DNA of 64,000 nt from Pseudomonas poae (GCA_028869255.1 CP110972.1:1989001-2053000); one strand, 5' to 3'. Positions 35,398 to 44,710 are shown, numbered from the stretch's first letter. Translations and numbers: made by a program. The notes: a model not told the origin generated them from the sequence alone.

Positions 35398-36963
35398 ATG
35401 GAATGGTTAGCGGATCCAACGGCCTGGCTCGGCCTGTTGACCTTGATTGTGCTGGAACTGGTGCTGGGCATCGATAACCTGGTGTTTATCGCGATCCTGG
35501 CGGACAAGCTGCCGCCGGAGCAGCGCGACCGGGCGCGGTTGATCGGTTTGTCCCTGGCGCTGCTGATGCGCCTTGGCTTGCTGGCGAGTATTTCATGGCT
35601 CGTAACGCTCACGCAGCCGCTGTTCGAGGTGTTCGACAAGAGCTTCTCCGGCCGTGATCTGATCATGCTGTTTGGTGGTGTGTTCCTGCTGTTCAAGGCC
35701 ACCATGGAATTGCATGAGCGCCTTGAGGGGCATGTGGCTCAGCGCACCGGCAATGTGGCGTATGCGATGTTCTGGCCAATCGTGGCGCAAATCGTGGTGC
35801 TCGACGCGGTGTTTTCCCTCGACGCGGTGATTACCGCCGTGGGCATGGTGGATGAGTTGGCTGTGATGATGATCGCGGTGATCGTGTCCATCGGCCTGAT
35901 GATCGTGGCGAGCAAGCCGCTGACCCGCTTCGTCAATGCGCACCCGACGGTGATCATGCTGTGCCTGGGCTTTTTGATGATGATCGGTTTTGCCCTGACC
36001 GCCGAAGGCCTGGGTTTCCATATTCCGAAGGGTTACCTGTATGCGGCGATTGGTTTCTCGATCCTGATCGAAGTGTTTAACCAGATTGCCCGCTCCCGTC
36101 GCAAGAAATCCGCGCAAGGCGTGTTGCCGGTGCGTGAGCGTACTGCCCATGCGGTGATGCGTTTGCTCGGCGGTCGCAGCCTGGCGGTGGAAGAAGTGGA
36201 TGAGGAGGTGGCGGACCTGCTGGGTGAGCCGGATGCCGCGCAAGGCCCGCTGTTCGACCGGCGCGAACGCGTGATGATCAGTGGTGTGCTGCAATTGGCC
36301 GAGCGGCCGATTCGCAGCTTGATGACCCCGCGGGCCAAGGTGGACTGCATTGATCTGGCGGACGATCCCGACACTATCCGCCTGAAGTTGATGCATTCGT
36401 CCTACTCACGGCTGCCGTTGATCCGCAACGGTGCTGTGGATGAGCCATTAGGCTTTGTGCACAAGAAAGAGCTGCTCAAGGAGTACCTGTCCGGCAACGA
36501 GCCGAACCTGGAACACCTGGCGCGCCGAGCGATCAACCTGCTGGAGAGTTTTTCGATCCTCAACGCCCTGGAGCAAATGCGCCAGGAGTCGACCCATATC
36601 GCGTTCGTGATCAACGAGTTTGGCGATTTCATGGGCGTGTTGAGCATGACCGATATCCTCGAATCCATCGCCGGTGAATTGCCGGATGCCAGCGAGATCG
36701 AAGGGCCGGATATTGTCGAGCAGGGCCGGGGCTTTCGCGCCAATGGTGCGCTGAACCTGAACCTGGTTCGCCAGCGTACCGGCTTCAAGGCTGCCGCGAC
36801 CGAGGACTACCAGACCCTGGCGGGCCTGGTGATGAGCCTGTTGGATCGCTTGCCGGTGGTCGGCGACAGCCTTGAGCATGAAGGCTGGCGCCTTAGCGTG
36901 GCGGTAGTGGAGGAGCGGCGGGTGACGCAGGTGGTGTTGGAGCCGTCAGCGCATACTCGCTGA
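35398..36963 (+). CDS. TerC family membrane protein with CBS and CorC/HlyC domains (YoaE/YegH-like)
   Basis: The 521-residue protein has an N-terminal TerC domain of seven or so membrane segments (residues 10-220; [19 protein letters not shown] and [15 protein letters not shown] carry the paired acidic residues of the family), then a CBS pair ([40 protein letters not shown]) and a C-terminal CorC/HlyC domain (residues 430-515). TerC proteins are linked to metal-ion, especially manganese, efflux or to metallating exported proteins. Single gene; its 3' end overlaps the convergent thioredoxin-like gene by 71 bp. Confidence 0.88.
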   Translation: MEWLADPTAWLGLLTLIVLELVLGIDNLVFIAILADKLPPEQRDRARLIGLSLALLMRLGLLASISWLVTLTQPLFEVFDKSFSGRDLIMLFGGVFLLFKATMELHERLEGHVAQRTGNVAYAMFWPIVAQIVVLDAVFSLDAVITAVGMVDELAVMMIAVIVSIGLMIVASKPLTRFVNAHPTVIMLCLGFLMMIGFALTAEGLGFHIPKGYLYAAIGFSILIEVFNQIARSRRKKSAQGVLPVRERTAHAVMRLLGGRSLAVEEVDEEVADLLGEPDAAQGPLFDRRERVMISGVLQLAERPIRSLMTPRAKVDCIDLADDPDTIRLKLMHSSYSRLPLIRNGAVDEPLGFVHKKELLKEYLSGNEPNLEHLARRAINLLESFSILNALEQMRQESTHIAFVINEFGDFMGVLSMTDILESIAGELPDASEIEGPDIVEQGRGFRANGALNLNLVRQRTGFKAAATEDYQTLAGLVMSLLDRLPVVGDSLEHEGWRLSVAVVEERRVTQVVLEPSAHTR

Positions 36964-37276
36964 ATACATCCTCCAGGAGCTCTTCCTGTTCTTGCGGTGA
37001 ACCAATGCCCTTGAGGTTTTCAACCTCCAGGGCATTTTTGTACACCACCAGTGTAGGCGTTCCGTCTACCCCTTGGATCTTGGGGGTTTGGGTGGTATCC
37101 ACAAGCAGGGTTTTCACGCGACCGGCATACTTTTCGGCAATGCGATTAAAGCGTGGGCCGGCCCTCAGGCACGCCTCACAGTAAGGGGAAGTAAACAACG
37201 CGATGACCAGCGGATACTCGTTCAGGATCCGTTGATATTCGGTCACGTCATGAATAACGGTGTTTGCAGCGCCCAT
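36893..37276 (-). CDS. Thioredoxin-like protein with CEAC active site
   Basis: The 127-residue protein has a thioredoxin fold with [15 protein letters not shown] (the CxxC motif as Cys-Glu-Ala-Cys, about residues 32-35) and the cis-Pro loop [10 protein letters not shown]. No signal peptide is seen, so it is cytosolic. The C-terminus is Pro/Ala-rich ([18 protein letters not shown]) and this tail overlaps the convergent terC-like gene, so it may have arisen by stop-codon loss. ATG 37276 has AAGGAGA upstream. A disulfide-reductase role is likely; the partner is unknown. Confidence 0.85.
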   Translation of the reverse strand: MGAANTVIHDVTEYQRILNEYPLVIALFTSPYCEACLRAGPRFNRIAEKYAGRVKTLLVDTTQTPKIQGVDGTPTLVVYKNALEVENLKGIGSPQEQEELLEDVFSEYALTAPTPPASPAAPPLPPR

Positions 37277-37372
37277 GATGATCTCCTTGAACATTAGGCC
37301 AATGGGTTCTGCTGGGTACGCTAAATGGCGAGATCCTCACCGTCTACTGTCAACCTTCACAGGTAGTCAGGC

Positions 37373-37621
37373 TTACACGTCGTCCTTTCGCTCCACACGT
37401 TCGCGGGCCTTGCGCGCCTGACTCGCGCATTTCTTGTATTCCTCATTGTCCCGGGCCGCCTTGGCCCGGCGATAGCCATGGTGATTTTCGCTCGTGTAGT
37501 TGGTGCTGAAGGCTTCCTTGAGCTTTTGCAGTTCCTCTTTGCATTCGCGGCGATCATTACTGGCCGAGGCACTGCCGGCCGCCAGTAGGCCGAGCAACAT
37601 AAGGGTAAGACTGAATTTCAT
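37373..37621 (-). CDS. Small secreted basic protein, function unknown
   Basis: The 82-residue precursor has a signal peptide (MKFSLTLMLLGLLAAGSASA) and a mature part of about 60 residues very rich in Lys, Arg and Glu with two Cys (RRECKEELQKLKEAF and EYKKCASQARKARERV) that could form a disulfide across a helical hairpin. I do not recognise the family. AAGG lies upstream of the ATG. It stands 97 bp downstream of the thioredoxin-like gene in the same direction and could be its co-transcribed periplasmic neighbour. Confidence 0.75.
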   Translation of the reverse strand: MKFSLTLMLLGLLAAGSASASNDRRECKEELQKLKEAFSTNYTSENHHGYRRAKAARDNEEYKKCASQARKARERVERKDDV

Positions 37622-37710
37622 CAGGGCAAGGTCCTTGTCTGCAGGGATCTGCCAAGGCTAGTCCACCCTCGACATTCTGCCAAAGCCAATCCACACACCC
37701 CAACGCTTAT

Positions 37711-37800
37711 GTGGCGAGCGGGCTTGCCCGCGTTGGGTCGCGTAGCGCCCCAAAAATGGGCCTGCTACGCAGTCCAACGCGGGCAAGCCCGCTCGCCACG
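37711..37800. repeat. REPIN of the GTGGCGAGCGGGCTTG type
   Basis: GTGGCGAGCGGGCTTGCCCG at the left and its exact inverse at the right form a near-perfect hairpin with about 35 bp between. It occupies part of the 422-bp gap between the small secreted protein and the ABC operon. Confidence 0.9.
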
Positions 37801-38003
37801 GGGAGGGTGTACCCACGCACTCCGGTAGTGCGCGGTAACGGCGTATGAGGCGCTAAGTAGCAAAGTGATTTCAGCTGCTGGCACAGCGCCTTATCCCATT
37901 AAGATTTTATCTATCTGATTTAAAACAGCTTTATCCCTGTCGTAGTGTTCTGTTACTGCGTGTGGCACACTTTCTGCTGTCTATTCCGTTGTTACATACT
38001 AAG

Positions 38004-38019
38004 TTCCGGTATAGCGGAA
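38004..38019. promoter_or_regulatory. Palindromic operator candidate upstream of the amino-acid ABC operon
   Basis: TTCCG-GTATAG-CGGAA (38004-38019) lies 24 bp before the binding-protein ATG, and its centre resembles a -10 element. IclR-family regulators commonly bind TTCCG/CGGAA palindromes, and the operon contains an IclR gene at 41631, so autogenous local control is plausible. A half-site TATTCCG lies just upstream at 37982. Confidence 0.45.
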
Positions 38020-38043
38020 TACACAACTCCTGGAGTGCTTGTC

Positions 38044-38892
38044 ATGCATCACCGACCTTCCGTGTTTAAAGCGTGTGTTTTTCTCTTCGCCGCATCGGCT
38101 TCCCTCGCCAGCATCGTGCAGGCGGCGGACAGCAAGCTCGATGATGTGCTCAAGCGTGGGCACCTGATCGTGGGTACAGGCAGTACCAATGCGCCGTGGC
38201 ACTTCCAGGGAGCGGATGGCAAGTTGCAGGGTTTTGATATCGACATCGGCCGCATTGTGGCCAAGGGCTTGTTCAACGACCCCAGCAAGGTCGAGTTTGT
38301 GGTGCAGTCGTCCGACGCACGTATTCCCAACCTGCTGACCGACAAGGTCGACATGAGTTGCCAGTTCATCACCGTCACCGCCAGCCGCGCACAGCAAGTC
38401 GCCTTTACCCTGCCGTACTACCGCGAAGGCGTGGGCCTGCTGTTGCCGAACAACAGCAAGTACAAAGAGATTGAAGACCTGCAAGCCGCCGGCGACGGCG
38501 TCACCGTGGCCGTGCTGCAAAACGTCTACGCCGAAGAGCTGGTGCACCAGGCGCTGCCCAAGGCCAAGGTCGACCAGTACGACAGCGTCGACCTGATGTA
38601 CCAGGCCGTGAACTCAGGGCGTGCCGATGCCGCCGCCACCGACCAGTCCTCGGTCAAGTACCTGATGGTGCAGAACCCAGGCCGCTACCGCAGCCCGGCC
38701 TACGCCTGGAGCCCGCAAACCTATGCCTGCGCCGTCAAGCGTGGCGACCAGGACTGGCTGAACTTCGTCAACACCGCGCTGCATGAAGCCATGACCGGTG
38801 TGGAGTTCCCGACCTACAAGGCCTCGTTCAAACAGTGGTTCGGTGTGGATCTGCCAGAGCCTGCGATTGGTTTCCCTGTTGAATTCAAGTGA
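38044..38892 (+). CDS. Amino-acid ABC transporter, periplasmic binding protein
   Basis: The 282-residue precursor has a signal peptide (CVFLFAASASLASIVQA) and the SBP_bac_3 fold: VLKRGHLIVGTGSTNAPWHF, LQGFDIDIGRIVAKGLF, IPNLLTDKVDMSCQFITVT and GRADAAATDQSSVKYL. It captures a polar amino acid in the periplasm for the two permeases and ATPase that follow. ATG 38044 has GGAG upstream; the 33-codon extension to 37945 has no ribosome-binding site and covers the operator candidate. Given the PLP amino-acid deaminase and RidA in the same cluster, a serine/threonine-like or D-amino acid is a reasonable substrate guess. Confidence 0.88.
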   Translation: MHHRPSVFKACVFLFAASASLASIVQAADSKLDDVLKRGHLIVGTGSTNAPWHFQGADGKLQGFDIDIGRIVAKGLFNDPSKVEFVVQSSDARIPNLLTDKVDMSCQFITVTASRAQQVAFTLPYYREGVGLLLPNNSKYKEIEDLQAAGDGVTVAVLQNVYAEELVHQALPKAKVDQYDSVDLMYQAVNSGRADAAATDQSSVKYLMVQNPGRYRSPAYAWSPQTYACAVKRGDQDWLNFVNTALHEAMTGVEFPTYKASFKQWFGVDLPEPAIGFPVEFK

Positions 38893-38944
38893 TTCGGAAA
38901 AACCGGGGGCGCCGCCAAGGCGCCCCATTTAGGTACTGCTGACC

Positions 38945-39607
38945 ATGAACTATCAGTTGAACTTTGCCGCCGTCTGGCGCGACTTCCCCAGTTTGCTGGC
39001 GGGGCTCGGCCTGGGCCTTGAGCTGGCGCTGCTGTCGATCGCCATCGGCTGCGTGATCGGCCTGCTGATGGCCTTTGCCATGCTGTCCAGGCACCGTGCG
39101 TTGCGCATTCTGGCGTCGGTATATGTGACGGTTGTGCGCAATACGCCGATCCTGGTGCTGATCCTGTTGATCTACTTTGCGTTGCCCAGCCTGGGCATCC
39201 GCCTGGACAAGATCCCCTCGTTCATCATCACCTTGTCGCTGTACGCCGGTGCCTACCTGACCGAAGTGTTCCGCGCGGGGCTGCTGAATATTCCCAAGGG
39301 TTTGCGCGAAGCCGGGTTGGCCATCGGCCTTGGCGAGTGGCGTATCCGCGCCTACATCACCGTGCCGGTGATGCTGCGTAACGTGTTGCCTGCGCTGTCG
39401 AACAATTTTATTTCGCTGTTCAAGGACACCTCGTTGGCGGCGGCGATTGCCGTGCCGGAGCTGACCTATTACGCCCGCAAGATCAACGTCGAAAGCTACC
39501 GGGTGATTGAAACCTGGTTGGTCACGACTGCGCTCTATGTGGCTGCCTGTTACCTCATTGCCATGCTGCTCCGTTACCTGGAACAGCGTTTGGCGATCCG
39601 TCGTTAA
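38945..39607 (+). CDS. Amino-acid ABC transporter permease (first)
   Basis: The 220-residue inner-membrane protein of the HisM/GlnP family has about five membrane segments. The EAA loop that contacts the ATPase reads REAGLAIGLGEWRIRAYITV (about residues 120-139), and TVVRNTPILVLILLIYFALP is the family start signature. It pairs with the permease that begins 11 bp after its stop. Confidence 0.9.
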   Translation: MNYQLNFAAVWRDFPSLLAGLGLGLELALLSIAIGCVIGLLMAFAMLSRHRALRILASVYVTVVRNTPILVLILLIYFALPSLGIRLDKIPSFIITLSLYAGAYLTEVFRAGLLNIPKGLREAGLAIGLGEWRIRAYITVPVMLRNVLPALSNNFISLFKDTSLAAAIAVPELTYYARKINVESYRVIETWLVTTALYVAACYLIAMLLRYLEQRLAIRR

Positions 39608-39618
39608 GGAAGGTTTCC

Positions 39619-40281
39619 ATGTACGAATCCCCCAGCTGGCTGCATGAGTTGTGGATCGCCCGGGACACCCTCTGGGCGGGGTTTCAGGCCAGTGTCTATG
39701 TGTCGGCCCTGGCGATTATCTTTGGCACGCTGATCGGTATCGTCGCCGGGTTGATCCTGACGTACGGCAAGTTCTGGATGCGTGCGCCGTTCCGGTTGTA
39801 CGTCGACCTGATCCGTGGCACCCCGGTGTTTGTGCTGGTACTGGCGTGTTTCTACATGCTGCCGGCGCTGGGTTGGCAGATCACCGCGTTCCAGGCCGGT
39901 GCGGTCGGGCTCACGTTGTTCTGCGGCTCCCACGTGTCGGAAATCGTGCGCGGCGCGCTGCAAGCCATCCCCCGTGGGCAACTGGAAGCGGGCAAGGCGA
40001 TTGGCCTGACGTTCTACCAGTCCCTGGGCTACGTGCTGTTGCCGCAGGCGCTGCGCCAGATTCTGCCGACCTGGGTCAACTCCTCCACGGAAATCGTCAA
40101 GGCCTCGACTTTGCTCTCGGTGATCGGCGTGGCCGAGTTGCTGCTGAGCACCCAGCAAGTCATCGCACGTACCTTCATGACCCTGGAGTTCTACCTGTTC
40201 GCCGGGTTTCTGTTCTTTGTCATCAACTACGCCATCGAGTTATTCGGGCGCTACATTGAAAAGCGGGTGGCCTTGCCATGA
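39619..40281 (+). CDS. Amino-acid ABC transporter permease (second)
   Basis: The 220-residue paralogue of the preceding permease has [20 protein letters not shown] and the EAA loop [25 protein letters not shown] precedes ATG 39619. Its last codons overlap the ATPase start (ATGA), so the two are translationally coupled. Together with the first permease it forms the heterodimeric membrane channel. Confidence 0.9.
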   Translation: MYESPSWLHELWIARDTLWAGFQASVYVSALAIIFGTLIGIVAGLILTYGKFWMRAPFRLYVDLIRGTPVFVLVLACFYMLPALGWQITAFQAGAVGLTLFCGSHVSEIVRGALQAIPRGQLEAGKAIGLTFYQSLGYVLLPQALRQILPTWVNSSTEIVKASTLLSVIGVAELLLSTQQVIARTFMTLEFYLFAGFLFFVINYAIELFGRYIEKRVALP

Positions 40282-41060
40282 ACCAACCTCAAACCAACCA
40301 ACCGCTGCTGAACATTCGCGGCCTGCGTAAACAATACGGCCAGGTCGAAGTGCTCAAGGGCGTCGACCTGTCCATGCAGCGCGGCAACGTGGTGACGTTG
40401 ATCGGCTCAAGCGGCTCGGGCAAGACCACGCTGTTGCGCTGCGTCAACCTGCTGGAAGAGTTCCAGGGCGGGCAGATCACCCTGGACGGCGAGTCCATCG
40501 GCTACAGCGAGATCGCCGGCAAGCGCGTGCGCCACCCCGAGCGGGTGATCGCCCAGCATCGCGCAATGACCGGTATGGCATTCCAGCAATTCAACCTGTT
40601 CCCGCACCTCACCGCTTTGCAAAACGTCACCCTTGGCTTGCTCAAGGTCAAGAAGATGGGCAAGGACGAAGCCGTGGCCCTGGCCGAAAAATGGCTGGAG
40701 CGCGTCGGCCTGCTGGAGCGGCGCAATCACTTTCCCGGCCAGTTATCCGGCGGCCAGCAGCAGCGCGTGGCGATTGCCCGCGCCATTGCGATGAACCCCA
40801 GCCTGATGCTGTTCGACGAAGTGACCTCGGCCCTCGACCCCGAGCTGGTGGGTGAGGTGCTCAGCGTGATCAAGGGCTTGGCGGAAGAGGGCATGACCAT
40901 GTTGCTGGTCACCCACGAAATGCGCTTTGCCTATGAAGTCTCGGACAAGATCGTCTTCATGAACCAGGGGCGGATTGAAGAGCAGGGCACCTCGAAGGAC
41001 ATTTTCGAACGCCCGCAATCGCCGCGCCTGGCGGAATTTTTGAAGAACATTCGTTTTTAA
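40278..41060 (+). CDS. Amino-acid ABC transporter ATP-binding protein
   Basis: The 260-residue ATPase of the GlnQ/HisP type has Walker [11 protein letters not shown]-loop [11 protein letters not shown], signature [15 protein letters not shown] and Walker [15 protein letters not shown], followed by the H-loop THEMRF. It powers the two preceding permeases at the cytoplasmic face. It overlaps the upstream permease by 4 bp and is followed after 14 bp by the RidA gene. Confidence 0.93.
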   Translation: MNQPQTNQPLLNIRGLRKQYGQVEVLKGVDLSMQRGNVVTLIGSSGSGKTTLLRCVNLLEEFQGGQITLDGESIGYSEIAGKRVRHPERVIAQHRAMTGMAFQQFNLFPHLTALQNVTLGLLKVKKMGKDEAVALAEKWLERVGLLERRNHFPGQLSGGQQQRVAIARAIAMNPSLMLFDEVTSALDPELVGEVLSVIKGLAEEGMTMLLVTHEMRFAYEVSDKIVFMNQGRIEEQGTSKDIFERPQSPRLAEFLKNIRF

Positions 41061-41074
41061 TCAGGAGCATTTTT

Positions 41075-41464
41075 ATGAGCATTACTCGTTACGGCACCGG
41101 CAGCACCGCCGGCGGTGGCCAGCCCCGTCCCTTTGCCCGCGCCGTGGAAGCGGACGGTTGGCTGTACGTTTCAGGCCAAGTGCCGGCGGTGGACGGCGAA
41201 ATCATCACCGGCGGGATCATCGAGCAAACCCGGCAGACTATGCGCAATGTGGTGGCGATCCTCGAAGAAGCCGGCTACGAGCTCAAAGACGTAGTGCGCG
41301 TTGGCGTATGGCTGGAAGACCCGCGGGACTTCTGGAGTTTCAACAAAGTCTTCGGCGAATACTTCACCCCGGAACACGCCCCGGCGCGGGCCTGTGTGCA
41401 GGCCAATATGATGGTCGATTGCAAGGTGGAGATCGATTGCGTGGCGTACAAGAAAAAAGGCTAA
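41075..41464 (+). CDS. RidA family protein
   Basis: The 129-residue protein has the RidA/YjgF fold (ARAVEADGWLYVSGQVPAVD, QTRQTMRNVVAILEEAGYEL, ACVQANMMVDCKVEIDCVAY). RidA proteins hydrolyse reactive enamines and imines, such as 2-aminoacrylate, released by PLP enzymes; canonical RidA carries an Arg near the C-terminus that I do not see at RACVQANMMVD with certainty, so subfamily is open. TCAGGAG precedes the ATG. Its position in an operon with a PLP amino-acid deaminase fits the task of clearing that enzyme's enamine product. Confidence 0.9.
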   Translation: MSITRYGTGSTAGGGQPRPFARAVEADGWLYVSGQVPAVDGEIITGGIIEQTRQTMRNVVAILEEAGYELKDVVRVGVWLEDPRDFWSFNKVFGEYFTPEHAPARACVQANMMVDCKVEIDCVAYKKKG

Positions 41465-41496
41465 ATGCCCCACTCTTGAGACCACTGAAAATCCAA

Positions 41497-41585
41497 TGTG
41501 GGAGCGGGCTTGCTCGCGAATGCGGTGTGTCATTAAACGCACCTGTAACTGACCCACCGCATTCGCGAGCAAGCCCGCTCCCACG
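41497..41585. repeat. REPIN of the GTGGGAGCGGGCTTGCT type
   Basis: TGTGGGAGCGGGCTTGCTCG and its exact inverse enclose about 40 bp. It lies in the 166-bp gap between ridA and the iclR-type gene. Confidence 0.9.
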
Positions 41586-41630
41586 GGGGATTACTGTGCA
41601 GCACACACCTTTGACCGGACCGACACTGCC

Positions 41631-42395
41631 ATGACCGAAGACACCATCAAACGCCGCGCCAAAGGATTGGACCGTGCATTCGATATCCTCGATTTTCTCA
41701 AGGAAATCGGCCAGCCCCTGCGCCCGAATGATATTGCCAGCGGCATCGGCAGCCCCAAATCCACGGTCTACGAATTGGTCGCTTCGCTGCTGGAGCGACG
41801 CATCCTCGAAACAGTCGGCAAGGACGGCCACGTCTACCTCGGCCGCCAGCTGTACTTTCTCGGCCAGGCACACTTGCGTCACTTCGATCTGACCCGCGAG
41901 GCCGACCACGCCTTGCAGGAAATCGTCAGCCAAACCCACGAAACCGCGCAGATGTGCCTGCTCAACGGGCGCAAATACACGGTGGCGCTGATGCGTGAGG
42001 GCGAGCGGCATTTCCGGATTTCCTCGGACATCGGCGAAAACGCGCCGATCCCGTGGACCGCCTCCGGGCGCCTGCTGCTGGGGCACTTGAGCGACCAGCA
42101 GATCATCGACCTGATCGACCACGACGACTTCATCCTGCCGGACGGCCAGCGCTTGGCGCTGGAGACCTTCCTGGCGCAAATCCGTCAGGCCACCCTCGAT
42201 GGGTTCTTTTCCTTCGACAGTGTGGCCGACACCTTTACCCATTGCTTTGCCGCTCCGGTGCGGGATGCGCAGGGCATCAGCATTGCGACTCTGTGCATCG
42301 TCGCCCCACGGGCCGACGCGATCAAAAATTACAACGACTATCGCCGGGTGTTGATCGACAGCGCCAACAACCTGGCCCGTCGCATCAACGAATAG
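41631..42395 (+). CDS. IclR family transcriptional regulator
   Basis: The 254-residue protein has the IclR winged helix (AFDILDFLKEIGQPLRPNDI, SPKSTVYELVASLLERR, about residues 12-75) and the C-terminal effector domain (residues 85-250; SDIGENAPIPWTASGRLLLG, SIATLCIVAPRADAI). It probably senses the amino acid or keto acid handled by the cluster and acts at the TTCCG/CGGAA palindrome before the ABC genes; both points are inference. The deaminase gene starts 8 bp after its stop. Confidence 0.88.
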   Translation: MTEDTIKRRAKGLDRAFDILDFLKEIGQPLRPNDIASGIGSPKSTVYELVASLLERRILETVGKDGHVYLGRQLYFLGQAHLRHFDLTREADHALQEIVSQTHETAQMCLLNGRKYTVALMREGERHFRISSDIGENAPIPWTASGRLLLGHLSDQQIIDLIDHDDFILPDGQRLALETFLAQIRQATLDGFFSFDSVADTFTHCFAAPVRDAQGISIATLCIVAPRADAIKNYNDYRRVLIDSANNLARRINE

Positions 42396-42403
42396 GAGTT
42401 TTT

Positions 42404-43612
42404 ATGTCTGCCCTCAATGCCGTTGAAAAGGGTGCCGCCGCCGTCGGTGCCCATCTGGTCCGCGACGTCAGCCTGCCGGCCCTGGTGCTGCACCGCGACG
42501 CCCTGGAGCACAATATTCGCTGGATGCAGGACTTTGTCAGCCAGAGCGGCGCCGAACTCGCGCCCCATGGCAAAACCAGCATGATGCCAGCGCTGTTCCA
42601 GCGCCAGATCGCCCAAGGCGCCTGGGGCATCACCCTGGCCAATGCCGTGCAGACCCGCGCGGCCTACGCCGGTGGTGTGCGTCGTGTGTTGATGGCCAAC
42701 CAATTGGTGGGCGCGCCGAACATGGCGCTGATCGCCGACCTGCTGGCGGACCAGGATTTCGACTTCCATTGCATGGTCGACCACCCGGATAACGTCGCCG
42801 ACCTGGGCCTGTTCTTCGCCGCCCGTGGACTGCGCCTGAACGTGATGATCGAGTACGGCGTGGTCGGCGGCCGTTGCGGTTGCCGCAGCGAGCAGGAGGT
42901 GCGTGATCTGGCCAAGGCGATCAAGGCCCAGCCTGCCCTGGCCCTGACCGGCATCGAAGGTTATGAAGGCGTGATCCACGGCGAGCATGCCATCAGCGGC
43001 ATCCGCGACTTCGCCGCCAGCCTGGTGCGCCTGGCCGTCGACCTGCAAAACAACGGCTCTTTCGATTTGCCCAAGCCCATCGTTACCGCCTCGGGTTCGG
43101 CCTGGTATGACCTGATCGCCGAGTCGTTTGAGCAGCAGAACGCCGCCGGCCGCTTCCTCAGCGTGCTGCGCCCCGGCAGCTACGTGGCCCATGACCATGG
43201 GATCTACAAAGAGGCGCAGTGCTGCGTGCTCGACCGCCGCAGCGACCTCAATGAGGGCCTGCGCCCGGCGCTGGAAGTCTGGGCCCATGTGCAGTCGCTG
43301 CCAGAGCCTGGCTTTGCGGTGATTGCCCTGGGCAAACGGGACGTGGCGTACGACGCGGGTTTGCCGGTGCCGCTCAAGCGCTACAAGGCCGGGATTCTGC
43401 CCGCCGAAGGCGATGACGTGAGCGCGTGCAAGGTCACCGCCGTGATGGACCAGCATGCGTTCATGAGCATCGCGCCCGGGGTTGAGCTGCGCATCGGCGA
43501 CATCCTCTCGTTCGGCACTTCGCACCCTTGCCTGACGTTCGACAAGTGGCAGGTCGGCTGCCTGGTGGATGAGCAGTTGCAGGTGGTCGAGTCTCTGCAG
43601 ACCTGCTTCTAG
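42404..43612 (+). CDS. PLP-dependent amino-acid deaminase, alanine racemase-fold (D-threonine aldolase/D-serine dehydratase-like)
   Basis: The 402-residue protein has the fold-III PLP pattern: the PLP Lys in ELAPHGKTSMMPALF (about residue 58), ITLANAVQTRAAYAGGVRRV, and the C-terminal metal/substrate region VMDQHAFMSIAPG with SFGTSHPCLTFDKW. This arrangement is that of D-threonine aldolase and D-serine dehydratase relatives annotated as amino acid deaminases; such enzymes use Zn or Mn bound near the His-x-Cys pair (here SHPC). AGGAG precedes ATG 42404. With the transporter, RidA and IclR genes it forms a catabolic unit for a D- or hydroxy-amino acid. Confidence 0.85.
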   Translation: MSALNAVEKGAAAVGAHLVRDVSLPALVLHRDALEHNIRWMQDFVSQSGAELAPHGKTSMMPALFQRQIAQGAWGITLANAVQTRAAYAGGVRRVLMANQLVGAPNMALIADLLADQDFDFHCMVDHPDNVADLGLFFAARGLRLNVMIEYGVVGGRCGCRSEQEVRDLAKAIKAQPALALTGIEGYEGVIHGEHAISGIRDFAASLVRLAVDLQNNGSFDLPKPIVTASGSAWYDLIAESFEQQNAAGRFLSVLRPGSYVAHDHGIYKEAQCCVLDRRSDLNEGLRPALEVWAHVQSLPEPGFAVIALGKRDVAYDAGLPVPLKRYKAGILPAEGDDVSACKVTAVMDQHAFMSIAPGVELRIGDILSFGTSHPCLTFDKWQVGCLVDEQLQVVESLQTCF

Positions 43613-43621
43613 ACCGAGTCG

Positions 43622-43698
43622 CGCCATCGCAGGCAAGCCAGCTCCCACATTGGAAGGTGTTCACAAATCCAAATGTGGGAGCTGGCTTGCCTGCGATG
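43622..43698. repeat. Inverted REP pair (tail-to-tail)
   Basis: GCCATCGCAGGCAAGCCAGC begins the left half, and GTGGGAGCTGGCTTGCCTGC lies in the right half, about 20 bp apart, in the opposite polarity to the REPINs elsewhere in the window. Confidence 0.85.
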
Positions 43699-43729
43699 AG
43701 GCCATCAGCCACCCCAGAGATTACAAGGC

Positions 43730-44635
43730 ATGAACACACAACCGCGCATCGCCCTGATCGGCGAATGCATGATCGAACTGCAACACCGCGCCGATGGCAG
43801 CCTGCAACAGAGCTTCGGCGGCGATACCCTGAACGCCGCGGTGTACCTGCGTCGCGAGCTGGGCGATATCGGCACGGTCGACTACGTCACCGCCCTGGGC
43901 GATGACAGTTTCAGCGATGCCATGTGCGCGCAATGGGCGCAAGAGAGGCTTGGCCTGGCCATGGTCCAGCGCCTGCCCGGACGTTTACCTGGGCTGTATT
44001 GCATCCAGACGGATGCCAATGGCGAACGCAAATTCCTCTATTGGCGCAATGAAGCGGCCGCCCGCGACTGCTTCACCACGCCGACGGCCGAGCCGATTCT
44101 GGCGGCGTTGCCGGACTACGACGTGGTGTATTTCAGCGGCATCACCCTGGCGGTGCTGGGCGAAATCGGGCGTGAGCGCTTGCTGCAAGCCCTGATCGAA
44201 ACCCGCCGTCGCGGTGGCCGGGTGGTGTTCGACAACAACTACCGGCCGCGCCTGTGGGCCAATGTGGAGGCGGCCCGCGAGGCGTATCGCAAGGTACTGG
44301 CCGAAGTGGATATCGCCTTGCTGACCGAAGACGACGAATGTGCGCTGTTCGGTTACACCGACAGCGAGCAGGTGTTTGCGGCATACACGGCGATTGAAGA
44401 AGTGGTACTCAAGCGTGGTGCGGATGCGTGTTTGATCCGCTGTGACGGCCAGCGTTTTGCCGTGCCGGCGTTAAAGGTGGTGAAGGTGGTGGATACGACG
44501 GCGGCGGGGGATTCGTTCAGTGCGGCGTATTTGGCCGCTCGGCTCAAGGGTGATTCGCCGCAAGAGGCGGGCTTGGCCGGGCATCGGTTGGCGAGTCGGG
44601 TGATTCAGGTGCCTGGGGCGTTGATTCCAAGATAG
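43730..44635 (+). CDS. kdgK: PfkB family sugar kinase, 2-dehydro-3-deoxygluconokinase-like
   Basis: The 301-residue protein has the PfkB fold: IALIGECMIELQ at the N-terminus, QSFGGDTLNAAVYLRREL (substrate binding), FDNNYRPRLW typical of KDG kinases, and the ATP/anion-hole motif DTTAAGDSFSAAYLAA with the catalytic Asp. It would phosphorylate 2-keto-3-deoxygluconate (or an analogue) in the cytosol for aldol cleavage. AAGG precedes ATG 43730. It is separated from the deaminase by a REP pair, so it may be co-regulated but not strictly in the same transcript. A related keto-sugar substrate is possible. Confidence 0.87.
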   Translation: MNTQPRIALIGECMIELQHRADGSLQQSFGGDTLNAAVYLRRELGDIGTVDYVTALGDDSFSDAMCAQWAQERLGLAMVQRLPGRLPGLYCIQTDANGERKFLYWRNEAAARDCFTTPTAEPILAALPDYDVVYFSGITLAVLGEIGRERLLQALIETRRRGGRVVFDNNYRPRLWANVEAAREAYRKVLAEVDIALLTEDDECALFGYTDSEQVFAAYTAIEEVVLKRGADACLIRCDGQRFAVPALKVVKVVDTTAAGDSFSAAYLAARLKGDSPQEAGLAGHRLASRVIQVPGALIPR

Positions 44636-44644
44636 GCCGTGGAT

Positions 44645-44710
44645 GGCCGCCTGCGGCCCACATTGGAATATGTTCACAACGCCAATGTGGGAGCTGGCTT
44701 GCCTGCGATA
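44645..44710. repeat. Degenerate REP pair after the kinase gene
   Basis: A complete half, ATGTGGGAGCTGGCTTGCCT (from 44684), is preceded by a decayed inverse half CCGCCTGCGGCCCACATT. The spacer resembles that of the pair at 43622-43698 (ATTGGAA, TGTTCACAA), so the two share an origin. Confidence 0.75.
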
